NCBI GenBank assembly: GCA_902363375.1
Contig: CABIZX010000005.1
Span: 186,001 to 250,000, forward strand
DNA from: Clostridiaceae bacterium
GTDB taxonomy: Bacteria > Bacillota > Clostridia > Clostridiales > Clostridiaceae
Reading direction: 5' to 3'
Length of the DNA stretch: 64,000 bases
Both the position numbers and the translations under genes were made by a program. Position 1 is the first letter of the stretch, and each line of letters starts with the position of its first letter. Below, piece after piece: positions 24,606-33,116 of the stretch. The notes below the pieces were generated by a model that saw only the letters and a list, made by a program, of their open reading frames with translations, ran no database searches and was not told where the DNA came from.

Positions 24606-25028
24606 ATGAAATTTTTAGGAGGTTTTTGGGGTGTTATTTCTATCATATTCACTTTAGCAGCATTATCAAGATTAATATCTTCTGGATTTTATGATAAATT
24701 TATTAGAGGATTATCAAAGAAAAAGTATAAGAGGATTATTAATTTAACAATAAATATAAATAGTTCATTAGAAGAGAATCATGGAGTATTTGGAATATGT
24801 GCTTGTATTTCTGCTACAATCCATATTTTACTTATGAATACAAATGTAGAATTTTCTTTTTGGGGAATGCTAACCTTTATAAGTCTTCTGTTAATAGTAA
24901 TTACCGGAGCTATAAATAAATTTATTTATAGAGATAAGAAAGGGCAACTAAAGGGATATCATAAAACTATAGTACTAATATATATTGTCTCTTTGATAAT
25001 TCATATAATTTTTAGCAAGTACATCTAA
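24606..25028 (+). CDS. Four-helix membrane protein, possible diheme cytochrome b
   Basis: The 140-residue protein has four hydrophobic helices (about 5-25, 58-77, 84-103 and 118-137). Helix 2 carries His59 and His73, and helix 4 carries His119 and His133, each pair exactly 14 residues apart. This is the spacing by which cytochrome b and ferric-reductase-like domains hold two stacked hemes between two helices. I do not recognise the family by wording, so the heme claim is inference from the pattern. A basic loop (GLSKKKYKR) lies between helices 1 and 2. The gene is monocistronic, with a GGGGGAGACT site and a terminator shared with tRNA-Pro. Confidence 0.55.
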   Translation: MKFLGGFWGVISIIFTLAALSRLISSGFYDKFIRGLSKKKYKRIINLTININSSLEENHGVFGICACISATIHILLMNTNVEFSFWGMLTFISLLLIVITGAINKFIYRDKKGQLKGYHKTIVLIYIVSLIIHIIFSKYI

Positions 25029-25059
25029 TTCTAATATATGATTATTAAAAATAGAAAAT

Positions 25060-25090
25060 AAAAAAGGAACATGATTTTCATGTTCCTTTT
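25060..25090. terminator. Bidirectional terminator between membrane gene and tRNA-Pro
   Basis: AAAAGGAACATGA and TCATGTTCCTTTT form a perfect stem. The minus-strand side has a T-rich tail, so it ends the tRNA transcript as well as the plus-strand gene. Confidence 0.85.
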
Positions 25091-25165
25091 GGTCGGGGTG
25101 ACAGGGATTGAACCTGCGACCTCATGGTCCCAAACCACGCGCGCTCCCATCTGCGCCACACCCCG
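25090..25165 (-). tRNA. tRNA-Pro (anticodon UGG)
   Basis: Read on the minus strand, this is a 76-nt cloverleaf with encoded CCA. The acceptor stem is CGGGGTG/CACCCCG and the anticodon stem CGTGG/CCATG closes loop TTTGGGA (anticodon TGG). The T arm is GCAGG-TTCAATC-CCTGT. Confidence 0.97.
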
Positions 25166-25377
25166 CTGACAAAATTAATTATATGATATATTTAAATGAT
25201 TGTCAACACATTTTATGCAAAAATTTTTGCTATAAATATATTATATTTTAAAGTTCATAAAATGAGCTATAAAAATAGTATATTGTAAATAATAAAAGAT
25301 GTCACTATATAGTATAGAACTTTAATGAATCTATTGATATAATATCTCTAGCAATGAAGATCGGAGGAATACAAAAG

Positions 25378-25803
25378 ATGAAGGAGTATAAGTTTAGTGA
25401 GGCTTCAAAGAGGTATATGAGAAAACAACTATCTAATAGTATACTTTTATCAAGCCTTCTACTGATAATTACAATAGGATTATTTATAAAGAAAAATCTT
25501 TTTTATGGAAGACTTTTATTGGCCATTTTTATCTTAGGATTGATAGTTACAATTCTTGTTACTAAAAAGGTTAGAATAATTAATGATTTAATTTATATAA
25601 AGATATATAAAGACAAGTTTGAATTAAATAACAATATGAATGAAAAGTCAAAAACTCTTTACTTTAGAGACGTAAATAAAGCTATGAAAGATAAAAAAGG
25701 AATTATTTTTTACGTAGGTAAAAGAGACTATAGAATAATTGCAAGTTTTTTAGAGCAAAATGAAATTGATGAACTTTGGAAGAGATTTTCTAAATATCAG
25801 TAA
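25378..25803 (+). CDS. YcxB-like membrane protein
   Basis: The ATG at 25378 has a CGGAGGAATAC site 9 nt upstream, giving 141 residues. Two hydrophobic helices near the N-terminus (about 23-38 and 44-61) are followed by a C-terminal soluble beta-rich part containing IYIKIYKDKFELNN, FRDVNKAMKDKKGIIFYVGKRDYRIIASFL and ELWKRFSKY. This resembles the YcxB domain of small Firmicute membrane proteins, which has no known function. It is monocistronic, with a strong terminator. Confidence 0.6.
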   Translation: MKEYKFSEASKRYMRKQLSNSILLSSLLLIITIGLFIKKNLFYGRLLLAIFILGLIVTILVTKKVRIINDLIYIKIYKDKFELNNNMNEKSKTLYFRDVNKAMKDKKGIIFYVGKRDYRIIASFLEQNEIDELWKRFSKYQ

Positions 25804-25849
25804 ATATGATTGTGACTTTAAGTAAATATAATTTTTAGTTTATAAATTT

Positions 25850-25890
25850 TAAGGCTATGGTTAAATTGAATTTTAACTATAGCCTTTATT
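25850..25890 (+). terminator. Terminator after the YcxB-like gene
   Basis: AAGGCTATGGTTAAA and TTTAACTATAGCCTT form a long stem followed by TATTTAA. Confidence 0.8.
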
Positions 25891-26032
25891 TAAAATATGG
25901 GTGCATGCTAGTGATATCAAGTATGAAAGTTATATAACAATAAATCGGAAATAATATGTTTACAATAAATAAATTCTATACTTTAACCTAAAAGCATAAC
26001 TATATATTATTCTGTAATTAGGAGGTACATTG

Positions 26033-27268
26033 ATGAATAAAATGAATCTAGCAACCTTAGGGATAGTTATATTAATTATTTTGGGATTAGTGTGGATTAT
26101 ATGCTTTGATAATATTGATAGAGATAGTAATGAAGCAATTAATAAAGAAAGAGAAGTTATAACCTATGATGAGATAAAGGGTGTTTGGCTATCTTATTTA
26201 GATATATCTTCTATGCTTAAAGGTAAAAATGAGAAGGAATTTAGAAGAAATATATCTGAAGTAATAAAGAAGGTAGAGGATATGGGATTAAATACTTTAA
26301 TAGTTCAAGTGAGGCCATCCTCAGATGCATTATATGAATCTAAATACTATCCTTGGTCAATATATTGTACTGGTACAGAGGGGGAAAATCCAGGATATGA
26401 TCCTCTTGAGGTTATTTTAGAAGAATCACATTCAAAGAATATCAGGGTAGAAGCTTGGGTTAACCCATATAGAGTTAGAATTGATAGTGAGAAATTACCT
26501 TTGTCAGAAATTAATCCAGCTAGTAAATGGATAGAAGAAGGTAGTGATAATATAATAAAATATAATAATGAAATATACTATAACCCTGGGAAGAAAGAAG
26601 TTAGAGAACTTATAGTAAATGGTATAAAAGAAATAGTAGAGAATTATGCTGTTGATGGAATACACTTTGATGACTACTTTTATCCATCTAGTGATGAATC
26701 TATAGACCAAAAAGCCTACGGAGAATATGTAAGCTCGGGAGGAAATTTAGAGTTAGATAGTTGGAGAAGAGAAAATATTAATATACTTGTAAAACAGGTG
26801 TATTCAGCTATTAAAGATATAAATCCCAAGGTAACTTTTGGAATAAGCCCACAAGGCTCCATGAACAATAACTATAACAGTCAATTTATTGATGTAAAGG
26901 AGTGGGTTCAAAATCCAGGGTATATTGATTATATTTGTCCTCAAGTATATTATGGATTCTTAAATGATAACAGTAATTTTGAAAAAGTCATTGAGGAATT
27001 TAATGATCTTATTACAGAGCCTACAGTAAAATTATATGTGGGGTTAGCTGCTTACAAAATTGGAACTGAAGATACTTGGGCAGGAAATGGAAAGAGTGAA
27101 TGGAAAAATAGTAAGGATATTTTGAAAAAACAAGTTGAGGCTTCAAGAAAGCTAGAAAAATATGATGGTATATTACTATTTAGATATGATTCTATATTTA
27201 ATCCGTCATCAGAAGTTGAGGGACAGATAAAAAAAGAGATGGAAAGCTTAAGAGCAATACTTAAATAA
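26033..27268 (+). CDS. Family 10-like glycosyl hydrolase (GHL10/YngK type), membrane anchored
   Basis: I use the ATG at 26033, 6 nt after AGGAGGT, giving 411 residues. A single N-terminal hydrophobic segment (about 5-25) should act as signal anchor, leaving the enzyme outside. The catalytic domain matches GHL10 (formerly DUF187): KGVWLSYLDISSML, LNTLIVQVRPSSDALYESKYYPWS, GYDPLEVILEESH, VEAWVNPYRVR, NPGKKEVRELI, VDGIHFDDYFYP and YIDYICPQVYYGF. The paired acidic residues in HFDDYFYP fit an active site. Relatives are suspected to cut cell-wall or exopolysaccharide glycans. Substrate is not established. Confidence 0.88.
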   Translation: MNKMNLATLGIVILIILGLVWIICFDNIDRDSNEAINKEREVITYDEIKGVWLSYLDISSMLKGKNEKEFRRNISEVIKKVEDMGLNTLIVQVRPSSDALYESKYYPWSIYCTGTEGENPGYDPLEVILEESHSKNIRVEAWVNPYRVRIDSEKLPLSEINPASKWIEEGSDNIIKYNNEIYYNPGKKEVRELIVNGIKEIVENYAVDGIHFDDYFYPSSDESIDQKAYGEYVSSGGNLELDSWRRENINILVKQVYSAIKDINPKVTFGISPQGSMNNNYNSQFIDVKEWVQNPGYIDYICPQVYYGFLNDNSNFEKVIEEFNDLITEPTVKLYVGLAAYKIGTEDTWAGNGKSEWKNSKDILKKQVEASRKLEKYDGILLFRYDSIFNPSSEVEGQIKKEMESLRAILK

Positions 27269-27271
27269 AAA

Positions 27272-27375
27272 GAGCTATCCTAAATCAGTTTATTAATATC
27301 TCTATGGGTATGACAAAAGTGTCTATAAGTTCTGTTTTACCTTAATTTAAGATTTAGATTGATTTAGGACAGCTT
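27272..27375 (-). terminator. Long-loop hairpin, probable terminator of the phzF-like gene
   Basis: AGCTATCCTAAATCA (about 27277-27291) and TGATTTAGGACAGCT (about 27360-27374) match at 14 of 15 positions as inverted repeats. Only the minus-strand exit has a T-tract (CTCTTTTTATTT), so it most likely ends the minus-strand gene. The loop of about 70 nt is unusually long. Confidence 0.5.
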
Positions 27376-27394
27376 GTCTTGGAAGTATAGATGA

Positions 27395-28315
27395 CTATTT
27401 GTAAGGTATTTCTATGGTTTTTTCTATGCTACCTATACCGCCTACTTTAATTATATAGTCATTATCTTTAAATTCTCCTTTACAGATAATTTCACTTGGA
27501 TTATCCATGTAGTAGCCCTGTTCACAGGAAATAGTTAGAGTATCAGTAAAGTTAAGTATGTTATGCTTCATAATATATGAGCATAGGGCACCGTTAGATG
27601 TGCCAGTAGCGCTTTCTTCGTCTATTCCTACACTTGGGCCAAAGTTCCTAGTTGCTACTGAACTTTCAGGATTCTCTGTTTCTAAAGAAAATGCATGAAG
27701 ACCAACCAAATTTAAGGCATCAGTATACTCCTTTAATGCTTGGAAGTTTGGAGAAATCCTTTTCAGTACATCTAAAGATTTCACTGGGAACATTATATCT
27801 TTAAGTCCTGTAGAAATTATCATAGGTTTTAATTGGTAGCCTTTAATTCCTGCATCATCTTCACTAATACCTAATATGTGGCAGAGTTCTTCTATATTAT
27901 CAATGTATGAGTAAAAAATAGGGCTTGTCTGAGTCATAAGTACGTAAGAAATTTTGTTATCAGCGAAATAAATCTCTATGTCTAAAATACCAGCTAGAGT
28001 TTTTTGCTTTAATTTTACTGGATTGGTGTTTGGAGTAATATAGCCAAGTTTGGCTAAAGTATAAAAAGTAGCAATAGTAGCATGTCCACATAAATCAACT
28101 TCTGTTGAAGGTGTAAAAAATCTAACCTCATAATCATAATCACTACAGTTAGATTTTATAACAAAGGCAGTTTCAGAGAGGTTTACTTCCTTTGCTATGA
28201 ATGCCATATCATTAGAAGAAAGATCATTACAGTCGATGACTACACCAGCTTTATTTCCACCAATACCGTTATGAGTAAAGGCATTAACTATGTATGTTGT
28301 TTTATTTAAATTCAT
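27395..28315 (-). CDS. PhzF family isomerase-like protein
   Basis: The 306-residue protein matches the PhzF/YddE family across its length. Visible are the N-terminal TYIVNAFTHNGIGGNKAGVVID, NLSETAFV with the family's catalytic Glu, the conserved VDLCGHATIAT, RNFGPSVGIDEESATGTSNGALCSYI near 225-250, and a C-terminal GEF..VGGIG segment. PhzF isomerises an intermediate of phenazine synthesis, but most bacterial homologues are of unknown substrate, and no phenazine genes are here. It lies 92 bp downstream of murC on the same strand and could be read through from it. Confidence 0.88.
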   Translation of the reverse strand: MNLNKTTYIVNAFTHNGIGGNKAGVVIDCNDLSSNDMAFIAKEVNLSETAFVIKSNCSDYDYEVRFFTPSTEVDLCGHATIATFYTLAKLGYITPNTNPVKLKQKTLAGILDIEIYFADNKISYVLMTQTSPIFYSYIDNIEELCHILGISEDDAGIKGYQLKPMIISTGLKDIMFPVKSLDVLKRISPNFQALKEYTDALNLVGLHAFSLETENPESSVATRNFGPSVGIDEESATGTSNGALCSYIMKHNILNFTDTLTISCEQGYYMDNPSEIICKGEFKDNDYIIKVGGIGSIEKTIEIPYK

Positions 28316-28392
28316 TTTATCACCTCATATATATTTTAATTATAGCTATCCCAGTAGAAGAGATAGCTATAATATGATATTTATATTAAAAA

Positions 28393-29769
28393 TTAATCTG
28401 CTAAATACATTTCTCCAACAAGATTTACATCTCCTGCACCTATAGTTATTATAAGATCTCCATCCTTAGCATTTGATTTTAAGTAATCAACTATTTCATT
28501 GAAACTATGGTAATTTATCGCATTTACGCCAGTAAGCCTTATAGCATCACCAAGTTTTAGAGAACTTACAATTCCAGTATTTTTTTCACGGGCAGCATAT
28601 ATATCTGCTAATAACAAGTTATTTACACCATTAAAAGTTTTTACGAAATCATCAAAGAGAGTTATAGTTCTAGTATAAGTGTGGGGTTGAAATACCACAT
28701 ATAAATCTTTATGAGGATAGTTTTTACAGGCATTGAGGGTAGCTAGAATTTCTGTTGGATGATGAGCATAGTCATCAATTACGCTAACACCATTTTTAGA
28801 ACCTTTAAACTCAAATCTTCTATGAGTTCCCTTAAAATTAGATAAACCTTTTATAATGGAATCTTTAGAAATATTAAGTGCTAATGAAGTACATACAGCA
28901 GCTAAAGAATTAAGAACATTGTGTTCTCCAGGTACACTTAAGTTTATAGAAAATAGAATTTCATCTTTTTTATATAAATCATAGGAACCACATCCAAGTG
29001 AGTTATAGGTTATATTTTTAGCTGTATATTCACCGTTTTTTATGCCATAGGTCATTATATTGCATTTATGACCATCAAGTATGTTATTAACATTTTTATC
29101 ATCACTATTACATACAAGAAAGCCATCTTCAGGTATGATATCAATAAATTTATTGAATGTATCTTTTATATGATTTATATCTCTGTAAAAGTCTAGGTGG
29201 TCTGCATCAACATTTAAAATTATTCCTATATAAGGGTGAAACTTTAAGAATGATTCTTTATATTCACAGGCTTCAGTGACAAAATAATCACTATTTCCAG
29301 CAAGGACATTACCTTGTATAATATCTAATTCACCACCGACTAATATGGTAGGGTCCACTTGTTCTTCAATCACAATATGAGCAATCATTGAAGTTGTAGT
29401 AGTTTTACCGTGAGTACCAGCAACGGCCACATTATATTTATGACCAAGCATTATTTTACCTAAGAATTCAGCTCTGTCCATCATAGGAATATTTAGTTCG
29501 ATAGCCTTTTGAAGTTCAGGATTATCTTGGCTAATAGCAGCTGTGTAAACCACTAAATCTGAATCCTGTATGTTATCAGAGCTATGGCCTATATATATTT
29601 TTGCACCTTTATTTCTAAGTTTTTCAATTATATTTGAATTTTTCATATCAGAACCTGAGACAGTATATCCATTTTTAAGCAAGATTTCAGCAAGCCCGCT
29701 CATACTAATGCCCCCGATACCTATAAAATGAACCTTTTTATGTTTATCTTGTAAAAAATCAAAACTCAT
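28393..29769 (-). CDS. murC: UDP-N-acetylmuramate--L-alanine ligase MurC
   Basis: I start it at the ATG at 29769, preceded by GGGAGTTGTTATTAT. This gives 458 residues, the normal MurC length. Motifs include [18 protein letters not shown] for UMP-muramic acid binding, [16 protein letters not shown] (the ATP P-loop, about 109-124), [23 protein letters not shown], the [12 protein letters not shown] segment and [10 protein letters not shown]. The enzyme adds the first amino acid of the peptidoglycan stem peptide. It is transcribed away from the conserved block, possibly together with the PhzF-like gene. Confidence 0.95.
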   Translation of the reverse strand: MSFDFLQDKHKKVHFIGIGGISMSGLAEILLKNGYTVSGSDMKNSNIIEKLRNKGAKIYIGHSSDNIQDSDLVVYTAAISQDNPELQKAIELNIPMMDRAEFLGKIMLGHKYNVAVAGTHGKTTTTSMIAHIVIEEQVDPTILVGGELDIIQGNVLAGNSDYFVTEACEYKESFLKFHPYIGIILNVDADHLDFYRDINHIKDTFNKFIDIIPEDGFLVCNSDDKNVNNILDGHKCNIMTYGIKNGEYTAKNITYNSLGCGSYDLYKKDEILFSINLSVPGEHNVLNSLAAVCTSLALNISKDSIIKGLSNFKGTHRRFEFKGSKNGVSVIDDYAHHPTEILATLNACKNYPHKDLYVVFQPHTYTRTITLFDDFVKTFNGVNNLLLADIYAAREKNTGIVSSLKLGDAIRLTGVNAINYHSFNEIVDYLKSNAKDGDLIITIGAGDVNLVGEMYLAD

Positions 29770-30106
29770 ATAATAACAACTCCCATACAAAATAATATTA
29801 CATTCATGAATTTTATATATTTAAAATATAATTATAGATTTATCTAATAATTATGATGTTTGTATAAAAATAAATGAATACCTATTATAGATTATATACA
29901 AAAACATTCATAAAAAACACATATATTTTAGAAAGCCTTTGAATTTATATAATTGAAAAAATTTTACAAGCAATATGGTAGAAAATTCAGAAAAATGCTT
30001 TCCTAAATTGAATAAATATGTTAAAATTAAAACAATCACAATTATTTAAAAACTACATGTATTAATGAAAATCGTAAATATTTATACTCGATATCAATTT
30101 TTATAA

Positions 30107-30129
30107 CTATTAGATGATATGTCTAATAG
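30107..30129 (+). promoter_or_regulatory. Inverted repeat upstream of the 47-residue ORF
   Basis: CTATTAGA and TCTAATAG are perfect 8-bp inverted repeats separated by TGATATG. They end 11 bp before the ribosome binding site of the small ORF, so this could be an operator or a leader hairpin. Confidence 0.35.
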
Positions 30130-30154
30130 AAAATTTATAGGGGAGAGTGTTAAA

Positions 30155-30298
30155 ATGTTAACAATTATGTTGGGGGAGTATTTTAATTGGCAACGAAACA
30201 TCGATGGTGAAGAAAAGGATAAAATACTTGATATCTATGATGAAGATGAAATTATGGGTATAGAGGTTGAATATTTATCATGGCAATTTAGCTTGTAA
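30155..30298 (+). CDS. Small acidic protein of 47 residues, unknown
   Basis: This short frame has a strong ribosome binding site, ATAGGGGAGAGTGTTAAA, before its ATG. The peptide begins MLTIMLGEYFNWQ and ends EYLSWQFSL, with a highly acidic centre (DGEEKDKILDIYDEDE). Its net charge and composition differ from random AT-rich frames in this genome, which are Ile/Lys/Asn/Tyr-rich. A bidirectional terminator follows within about 35 bp of the stop, so the unit has ribosome binding site, ORF and terminator. No signal peptide or membrane helix is present. I do not recognise it. Confidence 0.6.
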   Translation: MLTIMLGEYFNWQRNIDGEEKDKILDIYDEDEIMGIEVEYLSWQFSL

Positions 30299-30330
30299 AT
30301 TAGAAATATATTTTAAAGTCTCTATAGTAT

Positions 30331-30382
30331 AAAAAAGCAAAAATCCTAATCTATATAATAGCTTAGGATTTTTGCTTTTTTA
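30331..30382. terminator. Bidirectional terminator (small ORF / HutG-like gene)
   Basis: AAAAAAGCAAAAATCCTA and TAGGATTTTTGCTTTTTT form an 18-bp stem with a loop of about 15 nt. It overlaps the last bases of the minus-strand gene. Confidence 0.85.
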
Positions 30383-31402
30383 ATTAAGACTATTGTATTC
30401 TAGGCTTTTAAGTTTGCAAATCGTATTTACAAGAGAGAATATAATTACTCCAGCTAAGTTAGAAGTGATATTATCTTTATCAAATCTAGGAGCTACTTCA
30501 CATATATCAAAGGTTAGGACTCTGTTAGATTTTAAGATATGTTTAAGTAGTTTTATAACTATTTCGGGATTTAGACCTAGAGTTTGAGTAGAACTAACAC
30601 CTGGCGCAAAGGCCGCAGAGAATACATCTGAGCAAATAGTTACATATATATAGTCCTGATTTCTCATAAAGTTATTTAATTCTCTCAAAAGCTGCCAACC
30701 ATCACTATAGAGTATATTTTTAGCCAATGTATATTTAACACCTAGTTTATTTGCAGTTTTAAATAAATCTACTGTATTACTGTGTTCCTGTATGCCTATA
30801 CAAAAATAAGAAAAGTCCATGTCTTTATCATGACATATATCAGAAATCTGTCTAAACATAGTTCCGGAACTACCCTCATTATTATATGGACGCAAATCAA
30901 AGTGAGCATCAAAATTTATAATACCTATTTTAGGATTAGATGATATTTTATCTATATGGGTAAGAGCTCCATTGTAGTTCCCAAAGGCTGTCTCATGTCC
31001 ACCACCGAGGACTATGGGGAATATATTTAAATCCAATAGCTTGGACACACAATCACTTAAAAGTTTTTGTCCTTCAGCAAGAGATATATCTTCAACTATT
31101 ATATCTCCGGCATCAAAAATATTTACTGATTTATTAAAAGTACAGGGAAGATTCGAAAGCTCTTTTCTTATGAATATAGGACCGTTCATAGCACCTGTGC
31201 GGCCTTTATTTTTCTTCACGCCTTCATCACAACAAAATCCTAAAAGAGCAAAATTTAATCCATCCATAGGTTCAAGGTCATCTCGACAAAGATCTAGAGG
31301 TCTAATCCATTGATGCCACCTAAAAGCATCAAAATTATCATTACTATCGACTCTGCCTTTCCATAAATCTTTATTCATAGGTTCATAGTTTTTAATAAAC
31401 AT
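30380..31402 (-). CDS. Ureohydrolase family protein, formimidoylglutamase (HutG)-like
   Basis: The 340-residue protein is an arginase-fold enzyme. Visible metal-site segments are PIVLGGGHETAFGNY (His), GIINFDAHFDLRPY (Asp, His, Asp) and CSDVFSAAFAPGVS. The last corresponds to the usual D-x-D-x-x-x-P segment but keeps only one of the two aspartates, with Cys-Ser before it. The FRWHQWIRPLDL N-terminal region and AFAPGVSSTQTLGL fit formimidoylglutamase better than agmatinase or arginase. HutG releases formamide from N-formimidoyl-glutamate in histidine breakdown. No other hut gene is present here, so the assignment rests on sequence alone. Confidence 0.78.
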   Translation of the reverse strand: MFIKNYEPMNKDLWKGRVDSNDNFDAFRWHQWIRPLDLCRDDLEPMDGLNFALLGFCCDEGVKKNKGRTGAMNGPIFIRKELSNLPCTFNKSVNIFDAGDIIVEDISLAEGQKLLSDCVSKLLDLNIFPIVLGGGHETAFGNYNGALTHIDKISSNPKIGIINFDAHFDLRPYNNEGSSGTMFRQISDICHDKDMDFSYFCIGIQEHSNTVDLFKTANKLGVKYTLAKNILYSDGWQLLRELNNFMRNQDYIYVTICSDVFSAAFAPGVSSTQTLGLNPEIVIKLLKHILKSNRVLTFDICEVAPRFDKDNITSNLAGVIIFSLVNTICKLKSLEYNSLN

Positions 31403-31604
31403 AAAATCACCTCACGAGTAACTTCTTAGTAGTATTATACGTTTACAGTATAAGTCAAAGCAGAAATATTATCAATGTTATATATAAAATAAAAAATTCA
31501 AAAATAATAGTTATATTTTAAAAATATCTACATATACATTAAAAAAACGGACATTCATTAATTTATGATTCAATTATAATTTTTAGTAATGAATAAAAAT
31601 AATA

Positions 31605-31633
31605 TTGACAATTGAACATGTGTTCGCTATCAT
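31605..31633 (+). promoter_or_regulatory. Sigma-A promoter of the 77-residue gene
   Basis: TTGACA (31605-31610) and TATCAT (31628-31633) are spaced by 17 bp. The LexA-type box occupies most of the spacer, so a bound repressor would block polymerase. Confidence 0.7.
31613..31626 (+). promoter_or_regulatory. LexA/DinR (SOS) box
   Basis: The sequence TGAACATGTGTTCG matches the Gram-positive LexA consensus CGAACRNRYGTTYG at 13 of 14 positions, with both GAAC and GTTC half-sites intact. It lies between the -35 and -10 hexamers of the promoter. Confidence 0.75.
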
Positions 31634-31665
31634 ATAAGTATGATAACAAATAGGGGGGTAAAAAG

Positions 31666-31899
31666 ATGAGAAACAAAGATTTGTTTATTGAGTTAAAGTA
31701 TAAGGCAGATGGTCAAGGGCTTGAGGGTATAAATTTTTTAGAAGATGATACAACTATAGGTGGGCAAAAATATATGTTATGTGGTGGAGTTTTAAATAAA
31801 AATGGAGGTAAGCTTTTATTTAAAGCTAGAAATATACAAGAAGCTAATGAGTTTACCAAAAGAAATCCTTTAACTTCAAAGATAGTAGTATGCAGTTAA
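31666..31899 (+). CDS. Small protein under predicted SOS control, unknown
   Basis: The 77-residue soluble protein follows an AGGGGGGTAAAAAG site. It has a beta-strand start (DLFIELKYKADGQG), a central GGQKYMLCGGVLNKNGGKLLFKA part and a helix ARNIQEANEFTKRNPL, ending in IVVCS. The EANEFTKRNPL wording faintly resembles YCII-like small dimeric domains, but that is only a suggestion. The promoter carries a LexA box, so expression should rise after DNA damage. Neighbours (HutG-like gene, purR) give no functional hint. A hairpin terminator makes it a single-gene unit. Confidence 0.7.
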   Translation: MRNKDLFIELKYKADGQGLEGINFLEDDTTIGGQKYMLCGGVLNKNGGKLLFKARNIQEANEFTKRNPLTSKIVVCS

Positions 31900-31914
31900 T
31901 ATATATCATAAAAT

Positions 31915-31972
31915 TAAGAGCTCTCTCAAAATGAAGATTTATCAAATCTTTATTCTGAGGTAGCTCTTTTGA
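31915..31972 (+). terminator. Terminator after the SOS-box gene
   Basis: AAGAGCT and AGCTCTT close a long stem, with an inner AAGATTT/AAATCTT pair, ending in TTTTGATTT. The remaining gap to purR (about 280 bp) contains only a TAATTGTA-TGG-TACAATTA palindrome at 31980-31998. Confidence 0.75.
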
Positions 31973-32251
31973 TTTACCGTAATTGTATGGTACAATTATA
32001 AATATATAACCTTCATGAAGATGATATTAATAGAAATTAAAAGTTTGATTATATACGTTTTAAACTTGGATATCTATTCAAGATCTTAATTTATGATTAA
32101 GTTACATAAGAAGGAATATATTAATATAAAACTTTTTAATATTATTCCATAAAAATATTAGAAAATAATTGTAATGTAGAAGCAAAACATATAGAATAAA
32201 AATGAACGATAAAGCTTAAAATAAAGATAAAATTCGGAAGGATATAGTTAG

Positions 32252-33082
32252 ATGGAGAAAATTAAAGATAAGTTTAGTAGAAACCAGAGAGTTATCGGTA
32301 TAACAAAAGTTTTAACTGAAAATCCTAATAAAGTTATAACATTAAATTTATTTACAGAAAAATTTAATGCAGCGAAATCTACTATTAGTGAAGATATAGT
32401 TATAGTTAGAGAAGTCATAGAAGCATTATCTATGGGAAAAATAGAAACAGTTGCAGGTGCTGCAGGTGGAATAAGATTTATAAATGAAAAATCTAGTGCA
32501 GATAAGAAGCAATTTTTAGAAGATTTATGTGAAGCTTTAAGACAAAAGTCTAGAGTTGTACCAGGTAATTTTTTATATATAACGGATATAGCATACAATC
32601 CAAGTATTATTCAAAATGCAGCTATAATACTTGCAAGTAAATTTAAAGATATGAATGTAGACTATGTTGTAACAATAGAAACTAAAGGGATTCCATTGGG
32701 TTATGAAGTTGCAAAACAATTGGGAGTACAACTAGTTACAGTAAGACATGATAGTAAATATACAGAAGGAACAACGGTAAGTATAAATTATGCTTCAGGT
32801 TCAAGTAATAGACTTAGAACTATGACTTTATCAACAAAATCTATGACAAGAAGTAGTAGGTGTGTATTTGTAGACGACTTTATGAGAGGTGGAGGAACTG
32901 CAAAGGGAATTAAAGAACTTTTAAGTGAATTTGATAGTGAATTACTAGGTAGTGGTTTTTTAATAGATAATGTAGAAGTTAGTGATAAACTTGTAGATGA
33001 CTACGTTTCTTTAGTAAATTTCTATGGTATTGGAGAAGATGGGGTTGCAATAGTTAGACCATCTGATGAAAAAAACAAATAA
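32252..33082 (+). CDS. purR: Pur operon repressor PurR
   Basis: The 276-residue protein joins an N-terminal winged helix (about 1-75, KFSRNQRVIGITKVLTENPNKVITLNLFTEKFNAAKSTISEDI) to a phosphoribosyltransferase-fold effector domain. The PRPP-binding loop reads VFVDDFMRGGGTAKG (about 206-220). Other landmarks are GGIRFI, VVPGNFLYITDI and VRHDSKYTEGTTVSINYASGS. In Bacillus PurR represses purine genes and PRPP relieves repression. It begins the conserved purR-spoVG-glmU-prs order. The ATG has a GGAAGGATATAG site. Confidence 0.95.
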   Translation: MEKIKDKFSRNQRVIGITKVLTENPNKVITLNLFTEKFNAAKSTISEDIVIVREVIEALSMGKIETVAGAAGGIRFINEKSSADKKQFLEDLCEALRQKSRVVPGNFLYITDIAYNPSIIQNAAIILASKFKDMNVDYVVTIETKGIPLGYEVAKQLGVQLVTVRHDSKYTEGTTVSINYASGSSNRLRTMTLSTKSMTRSSRCVFVDDFMRGGGTAKGIKELLSEFDSELLGSGFLIDNVEVSDKLVDDYVSLVNFYGIGEDGVAIVRPSDEKNK

Positions 33083-33105
33083 ATTGCAAATAAAATTGAA
33101 AATGT

Positions 33106-33112
33106 TTCGACA
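33106..33112 (-). promoter_or_regulatory. Spo0A box (0A box) upstream of spoVG
   Basis: TTCGACA reads TGTCGAA on the minus strand, a perfect match to the 0A core. It lies just upstream of the sigma-H-type promoter of spoVG. Confidence 0.55.
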
Positions 33113-33116
33113 AATA

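Noticed and set aside
31980..31998. TAATTGTA-TGG-TACAATTA palindrome before purR as an operator
   Set aside because: Short AT-rich palindromes are frequent here, and it is 250 bp from the gene with no clear promoter overlap.
32195..32245. Possible PurBox pair upstream of purR (ATGAACGAT and ATTCGGAAG)
   Set aside because: Each half has about three mismatches and the spacing is off from the known 16-17 nt arrangement. Chance matches are likely in AT-rich DNA.
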